A stretch of DNA of 64,000 bases. Origin: Cladophialophora immunda (taxonomy: Eukaryota > Ascomycota > Eurotiomycetes > Chaetothyriales > Herpotrichiellaceae). How positions within the stretch are numbered: position 1 is the stretch's first letter; each line of letters starts with the position of its first letter. The position numbers and the translations under genes were made by a program. Positions 45,639 through 56,285 of the stretch are shown here, piece by piece. The DNA lies in assembly GCF_000835495.1 (NCBI RefSeq), contig NW_015622546.1, forward strand, positions 1,986,883-2,050,882, read 5' to 3'. Under the pieces are notes generated by a model. The model saw only the letters and a program-made list of their open reading frames with translations. It did no database searches and had not been told where the DNA came from.

Positions 45639-48600
45639 ATGGCTGCCGAAGGAACTCGCCGTATAAGGACGGCTCGTCTCCGGAAACTGCTGCTAAAGCT
45701 CGCCTGGACCATTGCCACCGCAATCCAAACACTCCCCAACCAGACAGATCAACTGCGGAACCTCAAAATCTTACTCATATCGCCCTTATGGACTTCTTTG
45801 GAGAATCCGGATATCGAAAATGTGCTATCTTTGAATATTAGCATCAGCGGATGCCTGGAAGAAGTGGCCGAATCTCTGGAGATTCTCTTCGGTGGTGACC
45901 GGGAGAGCAACCTGAAAGTATGTTGCAGCCTCGCCCTTGCAGCCACTTTTCAATGCATATGCTAAGGGAATTAGACGCAAGACAGCCTTGAGAACTCGTT
46001 GCCCATGCTCCTGGAGCTCGAGAAACGCTGTGACACTACCTTTGGAGGCGAGCTCGTTCGAGAGAAGTTGTCTATGAGTCCCACTGTCGAGGATACCAAA
46101 TCTTTCTTGATCAACTGCATTGGCAAACTCGAAAAATGGAATTCCGTCTCGAAAATCAGTTCAGGGCATCATATTGATCATCCCTCTGATGATCCCAACC
46201 CGGCTACTATTGTACATCCCCTCCCGAAAATCGAGTACGCTGTCTTCGAGGGAAGCAACAGTACACATCATTTAACAGACCTACTTCACGACGTTTTGCA
46301 TGCCAATTGGCCCTGCCAAATCGGAGATCACAACCATGCCGGGAGACTCGGAGAATGCGAAGAAGCCAGGTTCTGCCTTGATTCGCGATGGAGCTTCAGC
46401 AAGACTATCGACTACTTCTCAATTGTCTTGTCAGGTCAAGGTGTTCTGCAAGAATGCAAGTTTTGCATTCTCGCAAACAGGTACGTCTCTATTAATCTAC
46501 TCGCACGGGGACAGCGTCAAGGCGCGCTATTGACTCTCACGAGAACCCACCGCTCAAACTGGTATTATCAGGCTTTTTACAAGATTGAAATACGTCTGTT
46601 TAACCGTGATCGAGAGAGGCCCAGAGCTTACCTCTACGAATAGAACTGGCATTATGCAATCATGCAAAGGGTGAATATTGAGTGTGGTTGCGAATAGCCC
46701 TCGAGAGGCAATAGCGGCACTTTTTGCTGTCCCCTGAGAGCCACCTGCAACAAGACCTGTCGCAATCAGCGATTGAACTTGATGGCTAACTGTGTGATTC
46801 TAGCTTACGTCCGAAAGGGACCAAGCAAGAAATGTGCTTAACGGTACACAGCAGTATGCGCGATTATTGTCTCAACCTCGCCATGACAGATACTACGGGA
46901 CTATGGATTCGCTGGAAGCAAAGCCCCACTTTGTTTGAATCTCATTCGATCTCCAGATGTCGAGAGATGACATTGCGGGAGCTCCTTGGCACGGTAACCC
47001 TGACAATTTGCGCCAGACGCGTGATCGGGCTGGTCCTCGCTCGAGCTGCACTCCATCTTCTTGGGGGGAAATGGGCCAGCTCACCCCTTTCGCTGGACAA
47101 TATTATACTTTATCATACAATTGTCGACGGGCGACCACTCTTCTATTTCGATAAAATCTTTGTCTCCACCCGATTTTCAGAGCCCGGCCCTGGTTCCACC
47201 CAGTCGTATGATGATGTTCCCGTTTCACCATTGTACGGTATTCATGACCTCGCTGTGGTACTCGCAAAGATCGAGTTAGGGGAAAACCTCGCTCGAGTTG
47301 AAGAGAAGATCGGACTCGCATTGGAAGCGAATCCCCTTGCTCTGGGCAAGTCTCTGCTTAAGCAATGTCGGCTCTACTCTTCATCGCCTCCTTCCACCAT
47401 CGAATTCTGTCTGGATCCGTCTTCCTTTGACGACTTTGAAGATTTGGATCAGGAAGAACTCCTGGTGAACCGAGATTTCATCAACGCCTACTACAAGGGC
47501 GTTATACGGCCTCTAGAAGGCTGGCTTATCAAATATGGCTGGACATGGAAGCAAGTCAATTGGCACCAACCTTATGTGATGGATCACAACGGCATTTGTC
47601 ACTTCGTGCAGCATGCAAAGTCAGGAGAGCCGTTTGGAAAGACGCAAACACTGAAAATACGAGAGAACACTAGACCAACCTTATCTATCGACCCTGTACG
47701 CGAAACGAACAACGATTTGCAGATTGAGTGGTCAGGACAACCACCGGGCAGCGTCATGGACTATGGCTCCTTATCTTCTACAGTGACCTATGATCGAGCG
47801 TGGGCTCCCAGCTTTCCCGACAAGTAGCAGACTCGAAGTGCTAACAACTGTTCAGGGACAATTGGTTTGTCAATCTGAAGAGAATGCTCGGCAACATTTA
47901 TCGCGACTCGCTCCTTACCTCGTCCAAAACCGAGGAGTTGAAATATCCCAAAGTGGCAATCATCGATACAGGTATTTACTTAGGGCACCCCGAGCTGCAA
48001 CCGTTTGTCAATTCTGGACACATAGCGGGATGGCACGATTTTGTACTAGGCAATGAGTCAAATGAGGACCTCGATGGTCATGGCACGCACGTTTCCCATC
48101 TCTTGCTCAAGACAGCACCTTACTTACGCTTGTATCATGCAAGGGCATTCCGACATTCCGATGCTGACGCAGACACGGCCACGCTGGTCGCGCGGGTGAG
48201 CGGTTCCGGATGACGCAAAATGATTAATGACTGACGTCGACAGGCAATCCGTCATGCCGTGGATAAGTGGAATGTGGACATCATCTCCATGTCATTCGCC
48301 TTTGAAGAACTGGATGTAGGCATCTTGAATGCGATACACCACGCGGTGGACTGCGGGGTCTTGTTGTTCGCCGCCGCATCCAACAACAGAGCAGAGAGGC
48401 GAAACCCCATCGGATATCCTGCGCGGGAGGAGAACGTTATATGCGTCAACTCGACCGATGACCAGGGGAACAAATCCACCTTCAGTCCAGAAGGGGTAGA
48501 GCGGGACTACAACTTCGCCGTCCTAGGAGAAAACCTAGAGGCAGCATGGCCACCGACACAAAACAATGGCCAGAACTTGAAGAGAGTCACGGGCACGTCG

Positions 48601-48846
48601 CAAGCGACTCCTCTGGTCGCGGGGATCGCGGCAATCATTCTTCATGTCACGAGGATGAAGCAGTTCGGCAAATTCGACATGGAAACTTTGCTCAAGCAGG
48701 CTCGGGGCATGAGAAAGGTATTGTATGAATGCATGACGAAGAAGCAGGGGGCACCTCGTTACAATTATATCACGCCTGGGGATCTCTTTAACTCGAAGCT
48801 GTCGAGTATCAGAGTCAAGATCGAGTCGGCGTTGGAGAATCTATAG
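45639..48846 (+). CDS. Intracellular subtilisin-like (S8) protease with NLR-like N-terminal half
   Basis: Model: 45639-45917, 45975-46480, 46804-47799, 47856-48195, 48244-48846; 907 residues. The N-terminal half (LRKLLLKLAWTIATAIQTLP, TLRELLGTVTLTI) resembles the helical DUF7580-type region found in fungal proteases and NLR-like proteins; no NB-ARC motif is visible. The C-terminal S8 domain has an intact triad: Asp in AIIDTGI (47965-47967), His in DGHGTH (48079-48081), Ser in GTSQATP (48598-48600). No signal peptide or propeptide, so it should act in the cytosol. Weak points: start (ATG 45639 has a poor context, an upstream exon is possible), and a 323-nt join at 46481-46803, much longer than any other intron here. 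Tandem to the gasdermin-like gene: likely its activating protease (inference from het-Q). Confidence 0.72.
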
Positions 48847-49232
48847 CCATGAGCCCTTGGGACGGGTTCTGAGGATTAGTATCTTGTTCTTTTTTTATGA
48901 GTTTGAATGAGCAAGCGGCACCTTGAGCGGCAGAGATCAAGCTAGATTCCCCGGTAGACCATCTTTTGCAGAATTCTAGCCACAGCAAAATAACTACAGA
49001 GCCCCTTGGATCCCAGCCGAAGGCTGCCGCGCAACTTGTAGAGCGGAGGCCGACCGGTTTATGTAGAAGAAACATTGACACCCAACATCCAATCACAGAA
49101 TATTTACAGTAACCACCCTCCTGCCCTGCCCGAACCTGTATTCTCCAGGCAAAATTCCAACGACGCCAACGACGGCAGGATTCTGAGCAGCCATCGACCA
49201 CTGAAACTCTCAGACTGATTCCCCACAAGAAG
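48847..49232. promoter_or_regulatory. Spacer before the gasdermin-like gene
   Basis: 386 bp between the protease stop and the next ATG on the same strand. No gene or clear core promoter motif seen. Confidence 0.4.
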
Positions 49233-50105
49233 ATGTCTCGAACCTATAAACGCTGGATCTTCACCAAATCAACCGAATACCGCCCAAACGGAGTGCTCCG
49301 GCTCGGCCAGATCCTCAGCGACCCGTTCGACCCGGCCTCCGCTCTCCATCCACAAGGTCCACTGCCCATTCCAGACGACTTGACCGTTGAAGACAGCGAG
49401 CTCTCCGGGGTCACCGTGTCCCGGGCTAGCGAGCTGTCCGCGCAGTTTGGGCTGTGGGCGGACCTGACGGGGATTGCTGGGCCCGTGGGGTCCCGCACGG
49501 AGGCGTCTATGCGCAGGGTGCAGTCCCAGGACTGGACGATTGAGAAGCTCCTCAGCCACATCTTCACGCCCTCGAACGAATACGTCGACGCATCGCTCCG
49601 CCATGGCGACGTGCCCGCTACGCTAAAGAACGTGTGGCTCTTCAAGAAGCGGCTGTACATGCTCACCGGTGTCCGCGTGGTCCAGGGTGCGCGCATGAAC
49701 ACCGCGGAAGAGCGCTCCGGGAGCACCAAGGGCAGCGTGCAGGCCGATGCAACCTCCCTGGGCGCGCCGGTCACAGTCGGAATCAGCACGGAGATCACGA
49801 ACAAACGTTCTCGGGACATGGCGTTTGAAGGAGCTACGGATTTCGTGTTCGCTTATCGACTCCAGCAGATCTTCTACTACGGCGTGAACAAAGACCCGAA
49901 GCATGCGCCGTTTAAGAAAGGCGAGACTTCGGCGGCGGGCCGGTCGTCGCAGCAGAAAGAGCAGCCGGAGGAGGTGTTTGACGACTTCGAGGTCCTGAAC
50001 GTCGATGAGGATGACTACGAAGGCGACGATATGCACGGTGTGACCGAGGTTGTGGTTCCTGGTTTCGAGAATGTGGGCGTATTAGTCCAACAAGACTCCC
50101 ACTGA
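49233..50105 (+). CDS. Gasdermin-like protein (RCD-1/HET-Q1 family candidate)
   Basis: Single exon, 290 residues. The order of segments follows the gasdermin pore-forming domain: an N-terminal strand-turn (KRWIFTKSTEY) ending in a LPIPDDL motif (compare the LIPVP of animal gasdermins), an amphipathic strand pair (SELSGVTVSRASELSAQFGL), an LKNVWLFKKRLYMLTGVRVV strand equivalent to the animal VLCVLTQKI block, a hairpin region (VQADATSLGAPVTVGISTEI) and FVFAYRLQQIFYYG equivalent to TIAYGVIELY. The last 50 residues are an acidic linker (NVDEDDYEGDD) plus a short tail, as in fungal gasdermins, where a protease removes a C-terminal peptide of about 5 kDa. Family: pore-forming executor of regulated cell death at the plasma membrane. 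Identification is by pattern recognition, supported by the S8 protease 386 bp upstream. Confidence 0.7.
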   Translation: MSRTYKRWIFTKSTEYRPNGVLRLGQILSDPFDPASALHPQGPLPIPDDLTVEDSELSGVTVSRASELSAQFGLWADLTGIAGPVGSRTEASMRRVQSQDWTIEKLLSHIFTPSNEYVDASLRHGDVPATLKNVWLFKKRLYMLTGVRVVQGARMNTAEERSGSTKGSVQADATSLGAPVTVGISTEITNKRSRDMAFEGATDFVFAYRLQQIFYYGVNKDPKHAPFKKGETSAAGRSSQQKEQPEEVFDDFEVLNVDEDDYEGDDMHGVTEVVVPGFENVGVLVQQDSH

Positions 50106-50798
50106 TCCTTGGAACTGGCGACTGCAACGAAAATGAACCCCCCTATCCAGTTGTGGACAGCAAGAAACCGGGTCTCGTTGTTCTCCAGAAGGGACCATGT
50201 TGCGAATAAGTCTTCATGCGGCCAGGAATGTTGAACCGGAGAACGAAGAAAGAACAAGAGGCGAAAGTACTCGCGAGAGAACACGTGAACGGACTGCGGG
50301 GGGCAGGGAAAATGGAACGACAGTCCACTAGGTACAGAGTACCACAGAGCACATGAATCTCCTAGATCTATATATCCCATGTACCTGCAAGGTATAGTTA
50401 CCTTGTACAATCTAAGTCTTCACTGTCCTACGGCCATAGACGACAAAGCCCCTGGGATGGATGTGCCGGCGGGGCTAGTTCTCTCAAGCTGTTTCCTTTT
50501 TCTACTCATGAAGCTGACGATCTTATCCTCTGGAGTCTCGTCTCCGTAAATTGATTCGAGATCAGAGCGGAAAAGAGAGAGAGAGAGACCACCTGAAATA
50601 CCCGACACGTCTTGAAGTGGTTGGGTATGGCCCAGCCACAGACAGGGTGTGGAGGAAGTTTTGGTGCATCTGAGATTGCATATCTAACAAACCACCTCCT
50701 TCTATCACTTTGAAGCACCTTTAACCACGTTTGTGACATATTGACAAGTGACAGCGAGAAGCAAAGCTCGAAATCGCGAGACCTTGGATTCCCCCACC
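50106..50798. other. Convergent 3' region
   Basis: 693 bp between the gasdermin-like and serine dehydratase stops. Contains a GA microsatellite of about eight units near 50573-50588; otherwise nothing supportable. Confidence 0.45.
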
Positions 50799-52982
50799 TC
50801 AACAGTCAGGCACGCTGACGGGGATGTGAAGCGGCACACTCGTGGCCAGTCCGCTCAGACTGGTCTCCTTGAACTCGTTCCTCATGCCGCGGGCAGTCAG
50901 GCGCATGGCCCGGATGGCGTCGTCCAGCCTCACCTTTTGCGTGCCGGTCTCACTGCTGAGGGCCAGGTTGGCGCTCGAAATGGCCTTGACGGCACCCAGG
51001 GCGTTTCGCTCGATGCAGGGGGCCTGGACGAGGCCACCGATGGGATCGCACGTGAGGCCCAGGTTGTGCTCGATGCCGATCTCGGCCGCCTGTTCGACCG
51101 CCTCGGGGCTGGCGCCCATGCACGCCGCAAAGGCGCCCGCGGCCATGGAACACGCGACCCCGACCTCCGCCATGCAGCCGCCCTCGGCCGCGGAGATGGT
51201 CGCGCCCCGTTTGTACAGCATGCCGATGGCGGCGGCCGTGAGCAGGAAGGTCGGCACGTCGCGTTCGGGGTCGTCGCTGATGAATTCGATCGTGTACTTG
51301 AGCACCGCGGGGATGATGCCAGCCGCGCCGTTCGTGGGGGCCGTGACGATCCGTCCCCCGGCCGCGTTGGTCTCGTTGACGGCGATCGCGTACGCGGTCA
51401 AGTAATCCATGGCCGGGAAAGTGGTGCGGCGCGGGGGAGACGGAGGGATCGGGTGGTCCAGGGCACCATGGACGATGCGGGGAGCCCGTCGCAGGCCCGT
51501 GCGATTTTGTGCCGCAGTCACCACTGCGGCTGTCGGGTGAGGTAAGGGTTCATTGGGCGTCTTTGATGATCCCGCGCGTTCGACGTCTTGGGATGCTTGT
51601 GTGTGTGAGGGATAGAGACCTCGCGTGAGCCGCCTGTACAGCGCGGGGGCTCGTCGATGCAGCTTGAGCGAGCCCGGTAGGGTCGAGTCGAGCGGAGCCT
51701 GGACTCCTTCGAGGATGCTTTCGTCCATGACCCGCCAGATGCGAAAGAGCTTCCGATACACTTCTTCTTCCGAGGACCCGTGGCTCTTTTCGTTCTCAAA
51801 CACCAGCTGCGCGATGGTCAGGTTATGCTTGTGACATAAATGCAACAAGCTGGCCGCATCGCGGAAAGGGTAACGGGGCTGGGGGGATTTGGTAGTAGTG
51901 CGGTCGCCTTCGGTCTCGATGTCTGTGGGACCACTAGTCGAGGTAGGTGAGAGGCCGCTTGAAGGAGGAGTAGTAGTGGACTCCAAACCAGTCTCAGACA
52001 CCCCGGCATCGTCGCCGTCAAGGAGTTTGACCTCGAGCCCGGTCTTGCGATCTCCAGCAGCATCTGCGCGGCGGATCTCCTTGTAAAACATGTTCTCGGA
52101 CAGATCAGCCGGATGATGTCCTGAATCTGGAGCCACCAGATCGCGGCAGTCTTCGGACGAGCCACCTTTTGGCAGGTCCTGACCTCCTCCATTGGAAGAA
52201 GCCGCCGCGGCGGCATTGTTGGACAGGGCGCCGTTGACAACAAAGCCGCCACCGACGCTGAAGAAATCGTTGGTGGCCAGCATGTCGCCGTGGGCGTCGA
52301 AGACCATCAGCCGCATGCCGTTGCTGTGGAGGGGCAACTTGCGGCCCCATTCCCAGATGAAGTCGCGTTCGTAGTCAAAGGCAATCTCCTTGCCCTTGTG
52401 ACCCCCTGGCAGGCCCTGGCCCAAGAAGAGCTTCTTGGTCGACTTGATCTCGACGAAGCGCTTGGGCACGTACGAGGTGTCGACTGTCTCGACGTCGGCG
52501 CTCTCCAGGCCGAGAAGCAGGGCCGACGGCGTCATGTGCCCCTCGCCCGTCAGGGCCAGGCTGCCGTAGATGGAGACGCGGATCTTGTCGACCCGCTGGA
52601 GTAGGTTGGCTTCCACGAGGTCCGCGACAAAGATGTTGCCAGCGCGCATGGGGCCGACAGTGTGCGATGACGAAGGGCCGATGCCGATGGAGAAGAGATC
52701 AAACGTGGAGATGACGGCGTGTTCGTAGTCCGCTTCGCTGTACGTGCCGGCATCGTCGTCGCCGTCGTCATCGGTATATCGCCTCTGCGGTGCCGTGCTG
52801 AACTGGCGGCAAGCAGGGTGCCCGTGTATGACTCGAGGCGCGTTGCAAGGAAGCCAACGGCATCCAGCTGTTGTTGCTGCGCGCCCATATCTCGCGCTGA
52901 TCAGTGGTCCACTGCGTAAGCCCAAAGCCCAAGTCCCAACGGCTCGCGGCAGAGCAAGCCTCCGCAAGCCCGTGCGCTTCAT
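50799..52982 (-). CDS. L-serine dehydratase (ammonia-lyase), iron-sulfur type, mitochondrial
   Basis: Converts L-serine to pyruvate and ammonia with a [4Fe-4S] cluster, not PLP. Single exon, 727 residues, with beta and alpha domains fused. N-terminus ([20 protein letters not shown]) is Arg-rich and looks like a mitochondrial presequence. Beta domain: [20 protein letters not shown], with the family SSSHT loop. Alpha domain: [15 protein letters not shown] and the cluster Cys in [31 protein letters not shown]. Bacterial single-chain enzymes are about 450-460 residues; the excess lies in the presequence and two low-complexity insertions (roughly residues 255-370 and 420-520). The frame extends to a GTG at 52988; ATG 52982 is used. 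Confidence 0.9.
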   Translation of the reverse strand: MKRTGLRRLALPRAVGTWALGLRSGPLISARYGRAATTAGCRWLPCNAPRVIHGHPACRQFSTAPQRRYTDDDGDDDAGTYSEADYEHAVISTFDLFSIGIGPSSSHTVGPMRAGNIFVADLVEANLLQRVDKIRVSIYGSLALTGEGHMTPSALLLGLESADVETVDTSYVPKRFVEIKSTKKLFLGQGLPGGHKGKEIAFDYERDFIWEWGRKLPLHSNGMRLMVFDAHGDMLATNDFFSVGGGFVVNGALSNNAAAAASSNGGGQDLPKGGSSEDCRDLVAPDSGHHPADLSENMFYKEIRRADAAGDRKTGLEVKLLDGDDAGVSETGLESTTTPPSSGLSPTSTSGPTDIETEGDRTTTKSPQPRYPFRDAASLLHLCHKHNLTIAQLVFENEKSHGSSEEEVYRKLFRIWRVMDESILEGVQAPLDSTLPGSLKLHRRAPALYRRLTRGLYPSHTQASQDVERAGSSKTPNEPLPHPTAAVVTAAQNRTGLRRAPRIVHGALDHPIPPSPPRRTTFPAMDYLTAYAIAVNETNAAGGRIVTAPTNGAAGIIPAVLKYTIEFISDDPERDVPTFLLTAAAIGMLYKRGATISAAEGGCMAEVGVACSMAAGAFAACMGASPEAVEQAAEIGIEHNLGLTCDPIGGLVQAPCIERNALGAVKAISSANLALSSETGTQKVRLDDAIRAMRLTARGMRNEFKETSLSGLATSVPLHIPVSVPDC

Positions 52983-53376
52983 TGCCACAAACAGGCTGCA
53001 GGGGGGAACACTGGGCGAGGGCTGGCGTAAAAAAGAAAAGAGTCAACAACGAAGGAAATGTGACTTTTATGACAATATATGAATGTGATAATAGTTCGCC
53101 GACGTTCTCGGGAGTTTATGCTTCATCGGGATTGGTATGCCTTGTGGGCTATCACCAGCCTATCACCCACAATGTTGGGGCGAGCTTTGGCCACCTTCTC
53201 GTAAAGCAACTTTTGGATACAAACGGCGAAACTCTCCCTATCGCAAGCTCTACATTGTATATAAATGTCCACCCCCCGGCGCAGGGCAAGCAGCTCCCCA
53301 CCATCTGCCTTCAACAGTAAGTCATCTTATGTCCCTCCCAGGTCGAGCCCATCACCACTACCCTATCCGCCGGACA
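52983..53376. other. Spacer upstream of serine dehydratase
   Basis: 394 bp containing the dehydratase promoter and permease 3' end. A plus-strand TATATAAA at about 53258-53265 faces away from any gene and is probably incidental. Confidence 0.4.
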
Positions 53377-55557
53377 TCAAATCAAATATCGGAAATCAGA
53401 CAGTTGCCGGTCCGTCTTGCCCGACAGATCTTCTTGCAGTGCCTCATCCACGCTCAGTCTCTGGCTCTGTCCGTACCGCCGGTCCCTGCGTGCGTTTTCC
53501 CAGATGTAATACACAAGGAGACAAGCGAGAAACCAGGCGCCAAAGGCGAATCCCGAAAGCGATGCCTTGAGGCCGGTCTGTCAAAAATGTCAATGAACCT
53601 GAGTCCTTTGGTTGGGGGACCGAGATGCCACGTCCGGAGCAATGGGGGTAGGTTGGACTTACACTGTATCTTGGAGCTTCGTGGGACTTGAAGAACTGTG
53701 GGCCCGCGATATTACCGATGCAGTAGGCGACAAACAAGGTGGCGCTGGCGACTGACCGCTTGGTGAACCCGCCGACGTTGGAACTGATCAGACTCAAGGA
53801 GAGGGGAACGTTGGCCGCGAAGACGCTGGCCAGGCACAGCCCGCCCATGCGCGCTGCGCGGCCTTTGCATTCGTAGACCATGATCATGCCTGCCATGGAG
53901 GTGAGGGTGTTGATAATCATGAGCACCAGCCGGGCTGACGGAAGGAGAGTGGCCAAGCTCGAGGTCAAGAGGAGGAAAACGAGCTGCGACACCCCAACGG
54001 GCATCTGAATGAGAAGGGCTTTGAGGTTTGAAAACCCGAATCCCTTGACGACAAGTGCTCCAAACTGAACGGCAGTCAGTATCCTTCGACAAGCGACCGC
54101 CGGTCAACGCCAATAGACAAGGTCAAGGCAAGGTGCATCAAAAGACGGAAAGGACGGTGGAAGACGGGAGAACAAGGGAGGATGGAACTTACGCTGGTCA
54201 GTCCGCCGTTGGCCAGATTGACCGAGATTGTGTAGAGGACCAAGAGCCACAGCTGCGGATCAGTCAGGGCGTCCATGACCTGGCTCGGGACGAAGTTGTC
54301 GTTGTCCAGGAGACCCGTCTTGTTCTCGATCGTGCGCCTCAGCGCAATTTGCTGCTGTTTTGCGTCCAGAAACACGGCTCTATCTGGCGAATCCGGGAGG
54401 AAGAGGTACAGAACGAAAGCATAGGCCGAAGTAATACTACCGAGAATGAGGAAAAGCAGACGCCAGTCCGCAAGAGAGGACGTCTGGATCTGCCCGATGC
54501 CGTACGCCACCAGCCCACCAAAGATGTTTGCGAACGAGTTTCCTGCAAACCAAGCACCTTGTCTGTGTTTAAGAGTCTCGTCAGTTCCCGGGACGCGCAA
54601 AGAATCTTTACCAGCGACTAAATAGAGAGGAATCGCAGTTCCAGAGACCACGAGAAAGGGTATAGAGTAGTGGGTACTTACCGCAGAGGTTGTTCTTTGC
54701 GTGTGTAGAACATGCCTGTGATCAAGGCAAATCCGGGGGCAACGGCTGCCTCGCCCACACCCAGGAAGAAACGTGCCGCCATGAGTCCCCCAAAGTTGTG
54801 GACGGCGCCGTGACACATGAGAATGCCGCCCCATAAGCACCTGTGCATGTATTTATATCAGCGATTTGTCTTCTGTCTGTGCCTTGTATATGCGGGTCGG
54901 AAGGCGGATTGATTGGAAGGACGAGATGCAGAGGGGGCTGGAAGCTAGCAATCTGGAATAGGAAAATCGTCTTCTCATACACAGTGACGGCGATGTATTT
55001 CCCAGTGGGAAACCGGACAATGAGGTAGGAGCTGGGCCAGCTCCACGCGAGGTAGCCAAAGTAAAAAATGGCCGAACACCAGGAGTATTGGGAGCCGTGG
55101 AGGTCCTGTCAATAGAGAGAGCTGTGTTAGCGCGTTGAACATTCTGAGAATAAGAAGGAACAGAATGACAGGCCCGCTCAATGGAGCGCAATTTGCGGCG
55201 GTGCCTCCCTCTTTCTTACCAAATCCTGCAGCAGGCCCAACAGAGTGGCCGAACTAAGGGCCAATTTGTCCATGTATTGCAGTAGGTAACAGAATCCCAT
55301 CAAGGGAATCATGCTGAAAACCCGAATATAGTCAGCCAGGTGGATATTCATGTGAGAGGCCGAAGGCATATGCTTTTCATCACGACTGACCAGAAATCGA
55401 TCTTTCTCAAGACCTCCCTCGACTCTGACGGCGACACGGCCAAACTGTCCCCCTCTTGGACCTCCAGAATCTCCAGTGGACGCATTTTGTAGCCTAGCTT
55501 GACGTCCGAAGAACTGGCGTTGTTGTCCTTCTCCATCGTCGTGGTGGGATTTTGCAT
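53377..55557 (-). CDS. MFS anion:cation symporter, Dal5/allantoate-permease-like
   Basis: Seven exons: 55557-55391, 55313-55220, 55105-54981, 54840-54682, 54562-54193, 54064-53663, 53577-53377 (introns 77-140 nt); 505 residues. Every join is in phase and restores the family sequence: KIDF/CMIPLMGFCYLLQYMDK, QDL/DLHGSQYSW, TV/CLWGGILMCHGAV, PLR/QGAWFAGNS. Twelve hydrophobic segments; LMAARFFLGVGEAAVAPGF is the typical TM4-5 block of this family. Substrates in the family are organic anions such as allantoate, ureidosuccinate, nicotinate, pantothenate or dipeptides; which one applies is unknown. Most intron-rich gene here. ATG 55557 chosen; 55536 is an in-frame alternative. Confidence 0.88.
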
Positions 55558-56285
55558 CCTCAGTCGGGAAGAACAAGGAGGAAGTAGCCTCGTCCTGAGC
55601 GACCGTGGTCTGAACTGCGCACAGGTGGCTGGTTCTTCGCAAGGAAATTTGCAACCACTTAGTTCAGGAGATGTTGAGCGAGTCCACAGAGCATGATGTC
55701 GTGGTGTTGAGGTCTTATACTCTCCAGCTCCTATGTTCCCACGCTGGCTAGGATTTCCCAATGGAGCTGGTTATCTTTGCTTATCTGCTCCCCAATCTGG
55801 GGTTCGATAAACGTACATTGGCGACTCTCGTCGACGGCGAAATATGCCTGCACGATTCGCCGATTCGACCGGCATTGATGGGCTGATCTGGAAGCTTTGA
55901 TATGTATGTCGGCAAGGCTCTGCAAGTCGGCAAAGCAGCGAGCGCGCTGATTGGCCATATCGGCAACCATCGGAGCCCATCTCCACATCCTCCCTTATCT
56001 TTCCTGGCTGTTCGCAAATTACAGAAATTAGCGACCTTGGAGGCCGCGGGAGGCGAAGTGGGAGTGTTGCGCGCGGAATGGATGCGCATCACCCGGCCGA
56101 GGTGCAGAAGCTATGATCGCTTCCGACGAATACGCTCATCACACTTGGCTAGGTAAGGTCAGGGATATCCCACTGTTAGCAGAAGTCAAAAGGCGGCCGG
56201 GCTTAGAGAAGATAGAAGCCATATGTGCTGCAAAGAGCCCGGTAGTAACGGCGCCCGTGAACGCAATATCTTCTACCTCAAATCC
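55558..56285. other. Intergenic, permease promoter and regulator 3' region
   Basis: 728 bp; overlapping short frames only. Nothing supportable seen. Confidence 0.45.

Noticed and set aside
47824..47855. 32-nt intron at the protease S8 junction (donor GTAGCA)
   Set aside because: Below the usual size limit; the upstream donor GTGGGC at 47800 gives a normal 56-nt intron in the same phase and a better junction (YDRADNWFVNL).
54722..54982. Small minus-strand frame inside the Dal5-like gene
   Set aside because: It coincides mostly with a 140-nt intron; splicing around it restores conserved transporter sequence.
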